Translations under genes and position numbers: made by a program
Shown here: piece by piece, positions 1 to 10,380 of the stretch
Numbering within the stretch: the first letter of the stretch is position 1
How the letters are laid out: every line of letters begins with the position of its first letter
Notes under the pieces: model-generated
Database searches by the model: none
What the model saw: only the letters and a program-made list of their open reading frames with translations
What the model was told of the DNA's origin: nothing
Assembly (NCBI GenBank): GCA_018268835.1
Contig: JAFDVU010000040.1
Coordinates: 1 to 44,343, forward strand
Reading direction: 5' to 3'
From: Acidobacteriota bacterium
Lineage (GTDB): Bacteria; Acidobacteriota; Terriglobia; Bryobacterales; Bryobacteraceae
DNA: 44,343 nt

Positions 1-867
1 TACGCGAAAGGCTGGCTGGGCAAGAATATTCAGGGCACGGGGTTCGATTTCGATCTCTACACGCACAGCGGCGCCGGGGCGTACGAGTGCGGAGAAGAAT
101 CGGCGCTATTGGAATCGCTCGAAGGCAAGCGCGGGGTGCCGCGCATCCGTCCGCCGTTCCCGGCGGTGGTGGGCGCGTTCCAGTGTCCGACGGTACTGAA
201 CAACGTGGAAACCTACTGCGCGGTGCCGGCGATCCTCCGCGACGGCGGGGCTGCGTTCGCGGCGCTGGGCGTTCCCAAGGCGGGCGGCACGAAGATGACC
301 TGCCTGACCGGACATGTAAACAAGCCGGGCGTGTACGAACTCAAGCTGGGCTTCCCGGTGAAGCAGATGATCGAGGAAGTCGGCGGCGGGATTCGCAACG
401 GGAAGAAGCTGAAGGCGTTCATCCCGGGCGGCTCGAGTTGTCCGGTGCTGACCGCGTCGGAACTGGAAGGCGCGACCATGGATTACGACTCCATGGCGGC
501 GCGCAAGACCATGCTGGGGTCGGGTGGGGTGATCATCATCGACGAAGACACGTGCATGGTGAAGGCCGCGTTGCGCATCATGCGGTTCTACGCGCACGAA
601 AGCTGCGGCTGGTGCATTCCGTGCCGCGAGGGTACGACCTGGCTGCGCAAGCTGCTGACCCGCTTCCACCAGGGACAGGGGACCAAGACCGATATCAACC
701 TGATTGGGGATGTCGCCAAGAATATGCTGGGCCGCACGTTCTGCCCGCTGGGCGATGCGGCCGCGATGCCGACCATCTCCATCGTGGAGAAGTTCCGCCA
801 CGAATTCGAAGACCACTTAAACGGCAAGCCGTGTCCGTACGAACCTACGGGCGCGCTGGTAGGGTAG
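1..867 (+). CDS. nuoF: NADH-quinone oxidoreductase subunit F, C-terminal part (5' end outside window)
   Basis: NuoF carries the NADH site, FMN and the [4Fe-4S] cluster N3 of complex I, in the peripheral arm at the cytoplasmic face. The reading frame is open from base 1, so the start and most of the NADH-binding glycine-rich region lie upstream. What is visible (288 residues) begins just before the conserved GAGAYECGEESALLESLEG segment of the FMN/NADH fold. The N3 ligands follow: SCGWCIPC gives three Cys codons at 604, 613 and 622, and the fourth Cys is in FCPLGDA at 742. The frame ends in TAG at 865-867, and nuoG starts 19 bp later in the same direction, so both belong to one operon. Family identity is certain; only the N-terminus is missing. 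Confidence 0.97.
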   Translation, partial: YAKGWLGKNIQGTGFDFDLYTHSGAGAYECGEESALLESLEGKRGVPRIRPPFPAVVGAFQCPTVLNNVETYCAVPAILRDGGAAFAALGVPKAGGTKMTCLTGHVNKPGVYELKLGFPVKQMIEEVGGGIRNGKKLKAFIPGGSSCPVLTASELEGATMDYDSMAARKTMLGSGGVIIIDEDTCMVKAALRIMRFYAHESCGWCIPCREGTTWLRKLLTRFHQGQGTKTDINLIGDVAKNMLGRTFCPLGDAAAMPTISIVEKFRHEFEDHLNGKPCPYEPTGALVG

Positions 868-886
868 GCCCACAAAAGAGATTGGA

Positions 887-2962
887 ATGGCTGATCTGGT
901 AAACCTGACAATCGACGGCCGCGCGGTGCGCGTTCCACCCGGGACGCTGGTAATCGACGCCGCCAAGACCGTCGGCATTGAGATTCCGGCGTTCTGTTAC
1001 TACGAGGGCCTCTCGCTGCAAGCCGCCTGCCGCATGTGCCTGGTGGAAGTGGAGAAGATGCCCAAGCAGATGACGGCGTGTACCCTGCCCGTGGCAGAGG
1101 GCATGGTGGTGAGGACGGATACTCCGACGATCCATCAGGCGCGCAAGTACATGCTGGAGTTCCTGCTGACGAACCACCCGCTGGACTGCCCGGTGTGCGA
1201 CAAGGGCGGCGAGTGCGAACTGCAGGACATGACCTTCCGCTACGGCGCGGGGGAGAGCCGCTTCACCGAAGAAAAGGTGCACACGCCGGAGAAGCAGTTC
1301 TCGCCGGTGGTCTTCTTCGACGCGCCGCGCTGCATCCTGTGCTACCGCTGCGTGCGCATCTGTAACGAAGGCCTGGGGGTGAACGCGCTCGGCGTCATCA
1401 ATCGCGGCGTGGTTTCGGAGATCGCGCCGAATCACGGCGATCACCTGGAGTGCGACGAGTGCGGTGCGTGCATCGACATCTGCCCGGTGGGCGCGCTGAC
1501 CAGCGGCATCTACCGCTACAAAACGCGGCCGTGGGAGATGACCCACGTGGGCACCATCTGCACGCACTGCGCTGACGGCTGCAAGACCACGCTGGGCGTG
1601 CGCAACGACGAGATCATCCGCGGGAACAATCGCGACAAGAGCGGGGTGAACGGTGAATTCCTGTGCATCAAGGGCCGCTACGCCTTCGATTTCTACAATC
1701 ATGCGGAGCGTTTGCAGGCGCCCATGGTGCGGGTGAACGGGAAGCTGGAAGAAACGTCGTGGGCCAAGGCGCTGGCGGCGGTGGCGGAGAAGTTCAAGGC
1801 CACGGCGGCGGCGGGCGGCAGTTTCGGCGTGGTCGGTTCCAGCCACACCAGCAACGAAGAGAATTTCTACCTGCAGAAATTCGCGCGCCAGGTGCTGAAG
1901 ACGAACAACCTGGACCACCACCGCACGGGCGATATCGTCACCCTGCTGGATGCGCTGAGCGGGAAGAAGTCGCAACTGGCCACGGTGGAGGACCTGTACC
2001 GGAAGAAGGGGATCCTGCTGCTGGGCGGCGATCTGGCGGTGGAGCATCCGCTGCTGAGCTTCCAGGTGCGGGCGAACTACCGGCATCACCAGGCGCGGAT
2101 CTACGCGGTCACGCCCAAGCCGGTCCGCGAGGATAAATACGCGGCGGCGAGCGTGCGGGCTGGTTCGGCGGCCGAGTGTTTCGCGGCGCTGGAATCCCTG
2201 CGCGAAAAGCTCAAGGCCGAAGCCGAGCTGGTGGTGCTGTTCGACGATACATTCAAAGGCGACGACGTCCGCAAGCTGGTGGACTTCGCCGAATCGTTGG
2301 GCACGGAAGTGAAGTTCGTGTGCCTGCTGGACTACGCGAATTCGCGCGGCGCGATCGATATGGGTGTGGTGCCCGAGTTGCTGCCCGGCTACCAGCCGAG
2401 CGGGCAGAAGGGCATGACGGTCGCCGAGATGATCGCGGCGGAGTTGGACGTGCTGTGGGTGGTGGGCGCGAATCCGCTGAAGGGCGCGGTGAAGCGCAAG
2501 GCCGGGTTTCTCGTGGTGCAGGATATGTTCCTGACCGAGACCGCGCAGCAGGCGGATATCGTGCTGCCGGCGGCGAGCGCCTATGAAAAGAACGGAACCG
2601 TAACCAACGTGACCGGCGAAGTGCAGCGCCTGACGCGCGCGGTGAGCACGATGGGCGCCAAGCCGGACCTGGAGATTATGGGCTTCATCGCCCGCGAAAT
2701 GGGCGCGGCCGCCGCGCTCGGACCCTGGGTTCCCGAAACGGTATTCGCCGAAATCCGGCAGAACGTGCGCGGATACTCGGTGCCCGCCCCGGTGCTGGCC
2801 ACCGGCGGCGCCGCCCAGACCACGCCGCTCAACGGGCGCATTCCCGTGGAGCAGCGGCCGGACCTGATCAAGTCCGACCACAATGGGCTGTTCGCGTCCG
2901 GTACCCTCGGGCGCTATTCTAAGGTACTGCACTCCGTGATAGAAAGCCGCTTGAGCCGCTAA
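887..2962 (+). CDS. nuoG: NADH-quinone oxidoreductase subunit G
   Basis: NuoG is the large Fe-S subunit of complex I and relays electrons from NuoF towards the quinone. The 691-residue protein shows these ligand sets in order: [2Fe-2S] N1b (C37, C48, C51, C65); His-Cys3 cluster N5 (H97, C101, C104, C110); ferredoxin-type sets C149/C152/C155/C159 and C189/C192/C195/C199 (N4 region). A further set, C225-x2-C228-x3-C232-x27-C260, matches the extra N7 cluster known from E. coli and Thermus NuoG. The rest is a molybdopterin-oxidoreductase-like fold that in complex I carries no cofactor. The ATG at 887 follows a weak purine stretch (AAAAGAG). The TAA stop is immediately followed by the nuoH ATG. 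At 691 residues it is shorter than the roughly 900-residue E. coli protein, so the C-terminal fold is reduced. Confidence 0.97.
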   Translation: MADLVNLTIDGRAVRVPPGTLVIDAAKTVGIEIPAFCYYEGLSLQAACRMCLVEVEKMPKQMTACTLPVAEGMVVRTDTPTIHQARKYMLEFLLTNHPLDCPVCDKGGECELQDMTFRYGAGESRFTEEKVHTPEKQFSPVVFFDAPRCILCYRCVRICNEGLGVNALGVINRGVVSEIAPNHGDHLECDECGACIDICPVGALTSGIYRYKTRPWEMTHVGTICTHCADGCKTTLGVRNDEIIRGNNRDKSGVNGEFLCIKGRYAFDFYNHAERLQAPMVRVNGKLEETSWAKALAAVAEKFKATAAAGGSFGVVGSSHTSNEENFYLQKFARQVLKTNNLDHHRTGDIVTLLDALSGKKSQLATVEDLYRKKGILLLGGDLAVEHPLLSFQVRANYRHHQARIYAVTPKPVREDKYAAASVRAGSAAECFAALESLREKLKAEAELVVLFDDTFKGDDVRKLVDFAESLGTEVKFVCLLDYANSRGAIDMGVVPELLPGYQPSGQKGMTVAEMIAAELDVLWVVGANPLKGAVKRKAGFLVVQDMFLTETAQQADIVLPAASAYEKNGTVTNVTGEVQRLTRAVSTMGAKPDLEIMGFIAREMGAAAALGPWVPETVFAEIRQNVRGYSVPAPVLATGGAAQTTPLNGRIPVEQRPDLIKSDHNGLFASGTLGRYSKVLHSVIESRLSR

Positions 2963-4153
2963 ATGGACGCGCTTCTCGACTCGTTTATCTTTATCACCGT
3001 CATCAAGGCACTCGTCATCTTCGCGGTGCTGATGACGACGCTGGCTTATTTACAGTGGGTGGAACGGAAAGTGATCGCGCACATTCAGGTGCGTCCCGGT
3101 CCGTACCGCGTGGGTCCGCACGGGCTCTTGCAGCCCCTTGCCGACGTGATCAAGCTGGTGACCAAGGAAGACCTGATCCCGCCCTACGTGAACAAAGTCT
3201 TCTACCTGATGGCGCCGTTCCTGGCCATCACGATGGCGCTGCTGTCGATTTCGGTGATCCCGTTCGGCCCGACGATTGCCGTCGGTCCCGTGCGCACGTG
3301 GATGCAGCTCACCGATCTCAACATCGGGGTGCTGTTCATCCTGGCGGTGTCCTCCATGGGCGTGTACGGGATCGCGCTGGCCGGGTGGGCGAGCAATAAC
3401 AAGTACTCGCTGCTCGGCGGGCTGCGCAGTTCGGCGCAGATGATCAGCTACGAGCTGCCGATGTCGCTGGCGATCGCCTCGCCGCTGTTGATTTCGAACA
3501 CGCTGAGCCTGCGCAAGCTGGTGGAGACGCAGACCGGCGGCATCTGGCACTGGAACGTGATCGGCGGGGCGCAGGTGGTGAGCTTCCTCATCTTCCTGAT
3601 TGCCGCGTTCGCGGAGACCAACCGCGTGCCCTTCGATCTTCCCGAAGCGGAGAACGAACTCGTCGCCGGCTTCCACACGGAATACAGCAGCATGAAGTTC
3701 GCCAGCTTCTTCATGGCGGAATACGCCAACATGATCACGGTGAGCGCGATGGCGACGCTGCTGTTTCTGGGCGGATGGGACGCGCCGTGGCCGGCGGAGT
3801 ACGGCTCCGGCCTGGTGCCCGCTGCGATCTTCGCGCTGTGCGGGCTGATCCTGCTCTATCACGGACGGCAGGGCATCCGGAAGTGGGACAAGTACACGTT
3901 CCCGGTGTTCGGCGTGATTTTTCTTGGAATCGCGGGCATCTTCCTGGTGCCGCTGGTGCAGGGCTGGCTGCTACCGCTGTTCTGGTTCCTGGCCAAGACC
4001 GGGGCGATTCTGTTCCTGTTCATCTGGATCCGCGGCACGATGCCGCGCTTCCGTTACGACCAGTTGATGGGTTTCACCTGGAAGTTCCTCTTCCCGGTGG
4101 CGATGTTGAACCTGCTGGTAACGGCCTTCGTGGTCGCTCTGAGGACGAGTTAA
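2963..4153 (+). CDS. nuoH: NADH-quinone oxidoreductase subunit H
   Basis: NuoH is the membrane subunit that forms much of the quinone chamber and links the peripheral arm to the proton-pumping arm. The 396-residue protein is strongly hydrophobic with about eight or nine membrane helices. It contains the family signatures ERKVIAHIQVRPGPYRVGP in the first loop, KEDLIPP, and the acidic loop AETNRVPFDLPEAENELVAG that lines the quinone pathway. It is longer than E. coli NuoH (325 residues), which is common outside enterobacteria. The ATG lies directly after the nuoG stop codon and the stop directly before the nuoJ ATG, so translation is probably coupled. No nuoI lies between nuoH and nuoJ, unlike the usual H-I-J order. 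Confidence 0.97.
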   Translation: MDALLDSFIFITVIKALVIFAVLMTTLAYLQWVERKVIAHIQVRPGPYRVGPHGLLQPLADVIKLVTKEDLIPPYVNKVFYLMAPFLAITMALLSISVIPFGPTIAVGPVRTWMQLTDLNIGVLFILAVSSMGVYGIALAGWASNNKYSLLGGLRSSAQMISYELPMSLAIASPLLISNTLSLRKLVETQTGGIWHWNVIGGAQVVSFLIFLIAAFAETNRVPFDLPEAENELVAGFHTEYSSMKFASFFMAEYANMITVSAMATLLFLGGWDAPWPAEYGSGLVPAAIFALCGLILLYHGRQGIRKWDKYTFPVFGVIFLGIAGIFLVPLVQGWLLPLFWFLAKTGAILFLFIWIRGTMPRFRYDQLMGFTWKFLFPVAMLNLLVTAFVVALRTS

Positions 4154-4651
4154 ATGGACGTCATCCTCTTCCTTGTGTTCGCGCTGATCGCGGTGGTTTG
4201 CGCCATTAACGTGGTGGTGCAGACGCATCCGATTTCGAGCGCTCTCTCGCTGGTCGGGGTGATGGGATCGCTGGCGGTGCTGTACCTGCTATTGGGCGCG
4301 GAGTTCATCGCGGCGGCGCAGGTGATTGTGTATGCCGGCGCCATCATGGTGCTGTTCATCTTCGTGATCATGCTTTTGAACGCGGGGGCGGAGACCAGGA
4401 AGGGCCGCTCCTACATGGTGCAGTTGCTGGGGGTGCCGCTGTTGATCGCGTTCCTGGGGCTGGCCGCGTTCTTCGTGCAGCGCATGTACGGCGATGAAGC
4501 GGTCACGTTCGGGCTGTTCCAGAAGGGCGGACCGAAGGAGATCGGGCAGGCGCTGTTCACTACCTACCTGTTGCCCTTCGAGGTCACGTCGCTGCTGATC
4601 CTGGTCGCCATCGTCGGCGCGATCGTGCTTGCGAGAAAGGAATTCGACTAG
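4154..4651 (+). CDS. nuoJ: NADH-quinone oxidoreductase subunit J
   Basis: NuoJ is a small membrane subunit of complex I next to NuoH and NuoK. Its third helix carries a pi-bulge thought to couple quinone chemistry to proton movement. The 165-residue product has five predicted hydrophobic segments and the conserved stretch EFIAAAQVIVYAGAIMVLF around residues 54-72, which covers that helix. The start codon abuts the nuoH stop with no spacer. The stop TAG is followed at once by the nuoK ATG. Length fits the family (E. coli 184). Assignment rests on motif, hydropathy and operon position. Confidence 0.96.
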   Translation: MDVILFLVFALIAVVCAINVVVQTHPISSALSLVGVMGSLAVLYLLLGAEFIAAAQVIVYAGAIMVLFIFVIMLLNAGAETRKGRSYMVQLLGVPLLIAFLGLAAFFVQRMYGDEAVTFGLFQKGGPKEIGQALFTTYLLPFEVTSLLILVAIVGAIVLARKEFD

Positions 4652-4963
4652 ATGCTCTCGGCCGTACCGATCTCGTGGTTTCTGACGTTGAGCGCGGTGC
4701 TGTTCGCCCTCGGCGTGGCCGGGTTTCTGTTCCGGCGGAACATCATCACGGTGTTCATGTCGATTGAACTGATGCTGAACGCCGTCAACCTGAGCTTCGT
4801 CACCTTCTCCTACCACTACAAGAGCGTGGACGGGCACTTGTTCACGTTTTTCGTGATGGTGGTGGCCGCGGCGGAAGCGGCGGTGGGGTTGGCGATCATC
4901 CTGACGGTCTTCAAAAATCGCGGGACTTTGAATATCGACGATGTCGATTCGATGAAGAACTAA
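4652..4963 (+). CDS. nuoK: NADH-quinone oxidoreductase subunit K
   Basis: NuoK is the small MrpC-like membrane subunit of complex I with three helices. The 103-residue protein carries both conserved membrane glutamates used in proton transfer: E39 in SIELMLNAVNL and E75 in AAAEAAVGLAI (E36 and E72 in E. coli). Length equals the family norm. The ATG directly follows the nuoJ stop codon, and the stop is 12 bp before nuoL. It sits in the normal J-K-L order. Confidence 0.97.
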   Translation: MLSAVPISWFLTLSAVLFALGVAGFLFRRNIITVFMSIELMLNAVNLSFVTFSYHYKSVDGHLFTFFVMVVAAAEAAVGLAIILTVFKNRGTLNIDDVDSMKN

Positions 4964-4975
4964 CCGATACAACCG

Positions 4976-6810
<1,835 letters not shown>

Positions 6811-6814
<4 letters not shown>

Positions 6815-8346
6815 ACCTCCTGACCGGTGTCCTCTTCCTTCCGCTGGCGGCCTTCGTGGTAGCGCTGTTGCTGCCGCGCAATTCGGGCGCCGGCCGCACC
6901 TGGGCCCTGCTCAGTTCGGCGGGCATCTTCCTGGCGTCCCTGGGACTGCTGGCGTACTTCGACCGCAACATCGGCGGCGAGCAGTTCGGGGTGAACATCC
7001 CGTGGATTCAATCGCCCGACATTCACTTCGCGATCTCGGTGAACGGGGTGAGCCTGTGGCTGATCCTGCTCTCCACGTTCCTGACGCCAATCTGCGTGCT
7101 GATCTCGTGGAACTACATCAAGGATCGCGCGAAAGAGTTTTACGCGTTTCTTCTGTTGCTGGAATTCGGCCTGATCGGCGTGTTCCTGGCGCAGGACCTG
7201 TTCCTGTTCTATGTGTTCTGGGAAGTCTGTCTGGTGCCGATGTACTTCCTGATCGGCATCTGGGGCCACGACCGGCGGATTTACGCTGCCGTGAAGTTCT
7301 TCCTGTACACCATGGCCGGGTCGGTGCTGATGCTGGCCGCGATCATCTACCTGTACGTCCGGACGCACACCTTCAGCTATCCAGCGATCGTGGACATGCT
7401 GGGCAGCGGACGTCTGGTGTTCTCGCCGAACGAAGAGATCCTGCTGTTTCTGGCGTTCTTCATCGCGTTCGCGATCAAGGTGCCGCTGTTCCCGCTGCAC
7501 ACGTGGCTGCCGGACGCGCACGTGGAGGCGCCCTCGGCCGGATCTGTGATGCTGGCCAGCGTGATGCTGAAAATGGGCACGTACAGCATCCTGCACTACT
7601 GCCTGCCGCTGTTCCCGGGCGCGTCGCACGCGTGCGCGCCGTGGATCGCGGTGCTGGCGATCATCGGAATCATCTACGGCGCGCTGGTATCGCTGGTGCA
7701 GCCGAATATGAAGAAGCTGGTGGCGTATTCTTCGGTGAGCCACTTGGGCTTCGTCGTGCTTGGGATTTTCACGTTCGAGCAGGCGGGGCTGGACGGCGCG
7801 GTGTACCAGATGCTGAACCACGGCATCTCGACCGGTGCGCTCTTCGCGCTGGTGGGCCTGCTCTACGAGCGGCGCCACTCGCTGGAGATCAAGGATTACG
7901 GCGGGGTGGCGACGGCGGCGCCGTGGCTGTCTACCGTGTTCCTGGTGACCACGCTGGCCAGCATCGGACTGCCGCTGCTCAACAACTTCGTCGGTGAATT
8001 CCTGGTGCTGCAGGGCACGGCGCTGGCGAACTTCACCTGGACGGTGTGGGCGGCGCTCGGGGTGATCCTTTCGGCCTGCTACATGTTGTGGATGTACCAG
8101 CGCGTGTTCTACGGAGAGCTGGGCGACGAGGTCAAGCATCACATGCCTGACCTCAACCCGCGCGAGTGGGCCGTGGTGATTCCGCTGATCGTGATGATGG
8201 TTTGGATGGGCGTCTATTCGCAGAGTTTCCTTCCGCCGGTGACCAAGAACACGGCGATGATCCTGAAGCAGACCAGTGTGAACGTGAGCTACCGGGTACA
8301 GGCTCCCGCCGGAGCCAAGTCGGTGGAGGTGGCCCGTGCCCGCTAA
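6811..8346 (+). CDS. nuoM: NADH-quinone oxidoreductase subunit M
   Basis: NuoM is the middle antiporter-like pump of complex I. The same frame stays open upstream inside nuoL, but the start chosen is the ATG at 6811: it overlaps the nuoL stop as ATGA and gives a protein of normal length (511 residues, E. coli 509) starting in a hydrophobic helix (MNLLTGVLFLPLAAF). Signatures are FWEVCLVPMYFLIGIWG with the helix-5 glutamate, PLFPLHTWLPDAHVEAPSAG, and LVAYSSVSHLGFVVLGIF. The tail after about residue 480 is hydrophilic. The last 11 bases overlap the start of nuoN. Confidence 0.96.
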
Positions 8347-9796
8347 CTTCGGTTTCAACCCGACCGACCTGACGCGGTTCCTGCCGGAGATGCTGCTGGC
8401 GATTTTCGGCACGTTCCTGATGGTGCTGGACCCGATCCTGCACAAGCGGGCGTCGTACGCGTTCGGGCATCTGACGATTCTCGGGCTGCTGGCGGCGCTG
8501 GGCGGATCTCTGGTGGCGTACAACCGCGCGGGTCCGGCGTTCGGCGGCATGCTGGTAATCGACGGCTACGGCACGTTCTTCCGGGTGCTGGTGATTGCGG
8601 TCGGGATCCTGACGGTGCTGCCGTCCTACCGCTTCCTCGCGCGCCAGGAGGCGGAGACCAGCGAGTACCACGCGCTGCTATTGTTTTCGATCGCGGGCCA
8701 GTGCCTGATGGTGGTGGCCAACGACCTGATCATGGTGTTCATCGGCCTCGAGATCTCGTCGATCGCCAGCTACGTGATGGCGGGTTACCTGCGCGACGAC
8801 AAGCGCAACAACGAATCGGCGCTCAAGTATTTCCTGCTGGGCAGCTTCGCGACCGGGTTCTTCCTCTACGGCGTGGCGCTGATCTACGGGGCGACGGGTT
8901 CGGTGAACCTGAGCACGGTGCGGGCGCAGGTGCTGCAGCAGAACGCGGAGCCGGTACTGCTGGCGGTGGCGGCGGCGTTGATGTTCGTGGGGCTGGGATT
9001 CAAAGTATCGGCGGCGCCGTTCCAGATCTGGGCGCCGGACGTGTATCAGGGCGCGCCGACGCCGATTTCCGGGTTTCTGTCGGCCGGACCGAAGGCGGCG
9101 GCGTTCGCCGTGTTCCTGCGGATCTTCTTCACCGCGTTCGAGCCGATTGGGGCACGCTGGGAACCGCTGGTGTGGGGCGCCGCGCTGCTTTCGATGTGCG
9201 TGGGCAACTTCGCCGCGCTGCTGCAGACCAACGTGAAGCGCATGCTGGCGTACAGTTCGATCGCGCACGCCGGCTACGTGCTGGTGGCCATCACAGCGCG
9301 CAGCGACGATGGCGCCGCGGCTCTGATGTTCTACATGGCGGCGTACGCATTCATGAACATCGGCGCGTTTGCCGCAGTGGCGTACCTGAGCGGCAAGGGC
9401 GACCGCTTCGTCAACATCGAGGACTTCAAGGGCCTGGCGAAGAAACAGCCGATGGCCGCCGGACTTTTCACCATCTTTCTGCTCTCGCTGATCGGCGTGC
9501 CGCTGACCGGCGGGTTCTTTGGCAAGTTCTACATCTTCCGCGCGGCGCTGGAATCGCACCTGGTGTGGTTGACCGTGCTGGGCCTGCTCAACAGCGCGGT
9601 AGCGGCTTACTACTACCTGCGCATCCTGGTGATGATGTACATGCACGAACCGAGCGAGGCGGCCGAAGCGGTCGAACCGCTCACCACCGGACTGCGGCTC
9701 GCTCTGGTGCTCCCCGCGCTGGGTACCCTGGTGCTCGGAATCTTCCCGAACTGGGTGCTGGAGTTCGCGGGCAAGAGCGCGAATATCATTCGGTAG
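8336..9796 (+). CDS. nuoN: NADH-quinone oxidoreductase subunit N
   Basis: NuoN is the proximal antiporter-like pump, last of the operon. It is read from a GTG at 8336 that overlaps the end of nuoM by 11 bp; the 486-residue length equals that of E. coli (485). Recognisable segments are FIGLEISSIASYVMAGY with the helix-5 glutamate, FKVSAAPFQIWAPDVYQGAP, and MLAYSSIAHAGYVLVAI. The protein is hydrophobic throughout. The stop TAG at 9794-9796 is followed by 42 bp with no clear intrinsic terminator before the next gene, so read-through into 9839 is possible. Confidence 0.96.
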   Translation: MPANFGFNPTDLTRFLPEMLLAIFGTFLMVLDPILHKRASYAFGHLTILGLLAALGGSLVAYNRAGPAFGGMLVIDGYGTFFRVLVIAVGILTVLPSYRFLARQEAETSEYHALLLFSIAGQCLMVVANDLIMVFIGLEISSIASYVMAGYLRDDKRNNESALKYFLLGSFATGFFLYGVALIYGATGSVNLSTVRAQVLQQNAEPVLLAVAAALMFVGLGFKVSAAPFQIWAPDVYQGAPTPISGFLSAGPKAAAFAVFLRIFFTAFEPIGARWEPLVWGAALLSMCVGNFAALLQTNVKRMLAYSSIAHAGYVLVAITARSDDGAAALMFYMAAYAFMNIGAFAAVAYLSGKGDRFVNIEDFKGLAKKQPMAAGLFTIFLLSLIGVPLTGGFFGKFYIFRAALESHLVWLTVLGLLNSAVAAYYYLRILVMMYMHEPSEAAEAVEPLTTGLRLALVLPALGTLVLGIFPNWVLEFAGKSANIIR

Positions 9797-9801
9797 GCTT
9801 T

Positions 9802-9825
9802 AGAAGTCAGAAGTTGAGAAGTCAG
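9802..9825 (+). repeat. Two copies of AGAAGTCAG
   Basis: The spacer between nuoN and the next gene holds AGAAGTCAG at 9802-9810 and again at 9817-9825, with a partial third GAAGT between them. The second copy runs into the AGGAGG ribosome-binding site at 9824-9829. Function unknown. Confidence 0.6.
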
Positions 9826-9829
9826 GAGG
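9824..9829 (+). promoter_or_regulatory. Strong ribosome-binding site for the DinB-like gene
   Basis: A perfect AGGAGG ends nine bases before the ATG at 9839. It is the best Shine-Dalgarno sequence in the window, and it fixes the start of that gene. Confidence 0.8.
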
Positions 9830-9838
9830 CGGGGCGGT

Positions 9839-10342
9839 ATGGCTGGTGCGGTGAGTACGGCTGTTCTGCGGGAACATCTTCTGTACACGGCTTGGGCTTC
9901 GGAGCGGCTTGTGGGTGCGGCGGCGGGGTTGACTGCCGAGGAACTGGGGCGGGATTTCGGGACGTCCGAACATAGCGTACTGGGGACACTGGTGCACGTG
10001 TTCGCGGCCGACCGGATCTGGCTTTCCAGGGTGACCGGCGAGGCGCTGGCGACTCCTATTTCCGAGGCCGACTACAGCCTGAGCGTGCTGCGGAATGCGT
10101 GGCCGCGGGTGCATGAGGGTTGGAACCGGTGGGCCGCGGGCCTGACGGATGAAAGCGCCGGTGCGGCGATTTCCTATCGCGACATGAAGGGCAACCCGCA
10201 TACGAGCACCGCGTGGGAAATCGTGCTTCACCTGGTAAACCACGGGACGCATCATCGCGGGCAGGCGTCCGGGTTCCTGCGCGCGATGGGTCATGTTCCG
10301 CCGGTGCTGGACCTGATCCGCTACTACCGCGAACGGCAGTAG
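9839..10342 (+). CDS. DinB-like metal-binding four-helix protein
   Basis: This 167-residue soluble protein belongs to the DinB/YfiT-like superfamily of four-helix bundles that bind a divalent metal; members include thiol transferases and many proteins of unknown role. Visible features are an early helix with WASERL, H53 in TLVHVFAADRIW, and the late helix LHLVNHGTHHRGQ with H135 and H139. These three histidines form the expected metal triad. The C-terminal half ends in DLIRYYRERQ, typical of the group. The ATG at 9839 follows a perfect AGGAGG. It lies 42 bp after nuoN but has no obvious link to respiration. No substrate can be inferred. Confidence 0.85.
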   Translation: MAGAVSTAVLREHLLYTAWASERLVGAAAGLTAEELGRDFGTSEHSVLGTLVHVFAADRIWLSRVTGEALATPISEADYSLSVLRNAWPRVHEGWNRWAAGLTDESAGAAISYRDMKGNPHTSTAWEIVLHLVNHGTHHRGQASGFLRAMGHVPPVLDLIRYYRERQ

Positions 10343-10357
10343 GGCCGCGTAAGTCGG

Positions 10358-10363
10358 TACAAT
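10358..10363 (+). promoter_or_regulatory. Possible -10 box (TACAAT) for the acylase gene
   Basis: TACAAT ends 17 bases before the ATG at 10381, in a GC-rich 38-bp spacer. There is no convincing -35 hexamer. If used, it would give a leader of about ten bases. Similar boxes sit just before other starts in the window. Confidence 0.4.
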
Positions 10364-10380
10364 CGGGGAACGGTGGAGAG

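Noticed and set aside
845..2932. A 695-codon open frame opposite nuoG
   Set aside because: Arg/His/Gln-rich antisense shadow of a gene with all Fe-S ligands in place.
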